From: an uncultured Opitutia bacterium
Lineage (GTDB): Bacteria; Verrucomicrobiota; Verrucomicrobiia; Opitutales; UBA953
Direction: 5' to 3'
Assembly: GCA_937874455.1 (NCBI GenBank)
Contig: CALNBE010000250.1
Span: 1 to 24,229, forward strand
DNA: 24,229 nucleotides
Shown here in pieces: positions 23,511 to 24,229 of this stretch. Position 1 is the stretch's first letter. The number at the start of each line of letters is the position of its first letter. The notes under the pieces were generated by a model. That model searched no databases. It had not been told where the DNA came from and saw nothing but the letters and a program-made list of their open reading frames with translations. The translations under genes were made by a program, and so were the position numbers.

Positions 23511-24229
23511 TCAGTAACGGTAATGATCCGCCTTGAACGGGCCTTCCGGCAACACGCCGATGTAGTCGGCCTGCGCGGGGGTCAGTCTGGTCAGCTTCGC
23601 TCCGATTTTTTCCAAGTGCAACCGCGCCACTTCCTCGTCGAGGTGCTTGGGCAAAATGTAAACACCGGGCGCATACTTGTCCTTGTTCTTCCAAAGGTCG
23701 ATTTGTGCCAGCGTCTGGTTGGCAAAGCTGTTCGACATCACAAAGGACGGGTGTCCGGTCGCGCAACCGAGATTAACCAACCGGCCTTCCGCCAGAATGA
23801 AAATCTGCTTCTTGCTCGGCAGGGTGTAGCGGTCCACCTGCGGTTTGATTTCCACTTTTTTCACCCCTTTGGCTTTCTCCAGTTTCGCCACCTGGATCTC
23901 GTTGTCGAAGTGCCCGATGTTGCAGACAATCGCCTGGTCCTTCATCTTCAGCAATTGCTCCGCCGTCAGAATGTCGCGGTTGCCGGTGCAGGTTACGTAA
24001 ATGTCCGCCACCCCCAGCGTGTCGTCCACCGTCACCACGCGATAGCCCTCCATTGCCGCCTGCAGCGCGCAAATGGGATCCACCTCGGTCACCCAAACCG
24101 TGCAACCGAGACCGCGCAGGGATTGCGCCGAGCCCTTGCCGACGTCGCCGTAGCCGCAGACCACCGCCACCTTCCCGGCGATCATCACGTCGGTGGCGCG
24201 CTTGATGCCGTCCACCAGCGATTCGCGGC
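23511..24229 (-). CDS. ahcY: Adenosylhomocysteinase, partial (N-terminus beyond right edge)
   Basis: AhcY splits S-adenosylhomocysteine into adenosine and homocysteine, relieving inhibition of methyltransferases. The visible C-terminal ~239 residues run from RESLVDGIKRATDVMIAGK through the NAD-binding motif VVCGYGDVGKGSAQSL to the conserved end FKADHYRY. Other landmarks are CTGNRDILTAEQL, CNIGHFDNEIQV and LAEGRLVNLGCATGHPSFVMS. The open frame continues past the window edge, so the first ~200 residues including the substrate domain are not seen. The in-frame Met at 24215 is internal, not the start. Confidence 0.97.
   Translation of the reverse strand, partial: RESLVDGIKRATDVMIAGKVAVVCGYGDVGKGSAQSLRGLGCTVWVTEVDPICALQAAMEGYRVVTVDDTLGVADIYVTCTGNRDILTAEQLLKMKDQAIVCNIGHFDNEIQVAKLEKAKGVKKVEIKPQVDRYTLPSKKQIFILAEGRLVNLGCATGHPSFVMSNSFANQTLAQIDLWKNKDKYAPGVYILPKHLDEEVARLHLEKIGAKLTRLTPAQADYIGVLPEGPFKADHYRY

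Overview
The window looks like a GC-rich bacterial chromosome, and my best guess is a member of the Verrucomicrobiota (Opitutia-like). The grounds are the housekeeping gene set, the unsplit CoaB ligase, a PPi-type phosphofructokinase, an F-ATPase a subunit with a signal-peptide-like N-terminus, and the near absence of Shine-Dalgarno sequences. This placement is inference; no rRNA gene is present to settle it. Almost every gene is a core metabolic or translation gene. The accessory material is a small nuclease cassette inside the ATP synthase operon and one AT-richer unknown gene.

Layout. 1-1270 (minus): the C-terminally cut metallo-beta-lactamase-fold hydrolase and a GNAT acetyltransferase. 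1406-4280 (plus): zinc-independent type L36 and L31 ribosomal proteins, an alpha/beta hydrolase, then rpsP-trmD-rplS without rimM between them. 4403-5653: PPi-dependent phosphofructokinase, convergent with radC (5717-6442, minus). 6754-9500: stand-alone coaB and a transketolase. 9841-16985: the complete F-type ATP synthase operon atpB-E-F-H-A-G-D-C, interrupted between atpD and atpC by a GxxExxY PD-(D/E)XK nuclease gene bracketed by inverted arrays of 10-nt repeats. 17066-20447 (minus): meso-diaminopimelate dehydrogenase, pheS and glgC. 20635-21186 (minus): an unknown gene. 21398-21916: a DUF192 lipoprotein, convergent with murA (21940-23238, minus). 23511 to the right edge (minus): ahcY, cut at its 5' end.

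The most striking global signal is a 10-mer, GCGGAGGAAA (complement TTTCCTCCGC). By eye I count 19 exact copies, and 26 copies of its inner 9-mer CGGAGGAAA, in 24 kb, where roughly 0.2 copies of a 9-mer would be expected by chance on both strands. Half lie in the roughly 2.8 kb of non-coding DNA, typically right after a stop codon and often as an inverted pair around an A/T centre, sometimes followed by a separate ordinary hairpin-plus-T terminator. One pair carries matching changes in both arms. The pattern (short fixed word, inverted pairs at gene 3' ends, single copies in genes) resembles DNA uptake sequences of Neisseria and Pasteurellaceae, but the word is not one I recognise.

How the genes work together: the atp operon makes the proton-driven ATP synthase; PPi-phosphofructokinase, transketolase and GlgC handle central carbon flux and glycogen; Ddh and MurA feed peptidoglycan precursor synthesis; rpsP/trmD/rplS, rpmJ/rpmE2 and pheS serve translation; AhcY recycles S-adenosylhomocysteine, a product of methyltransferases such as TrmD.
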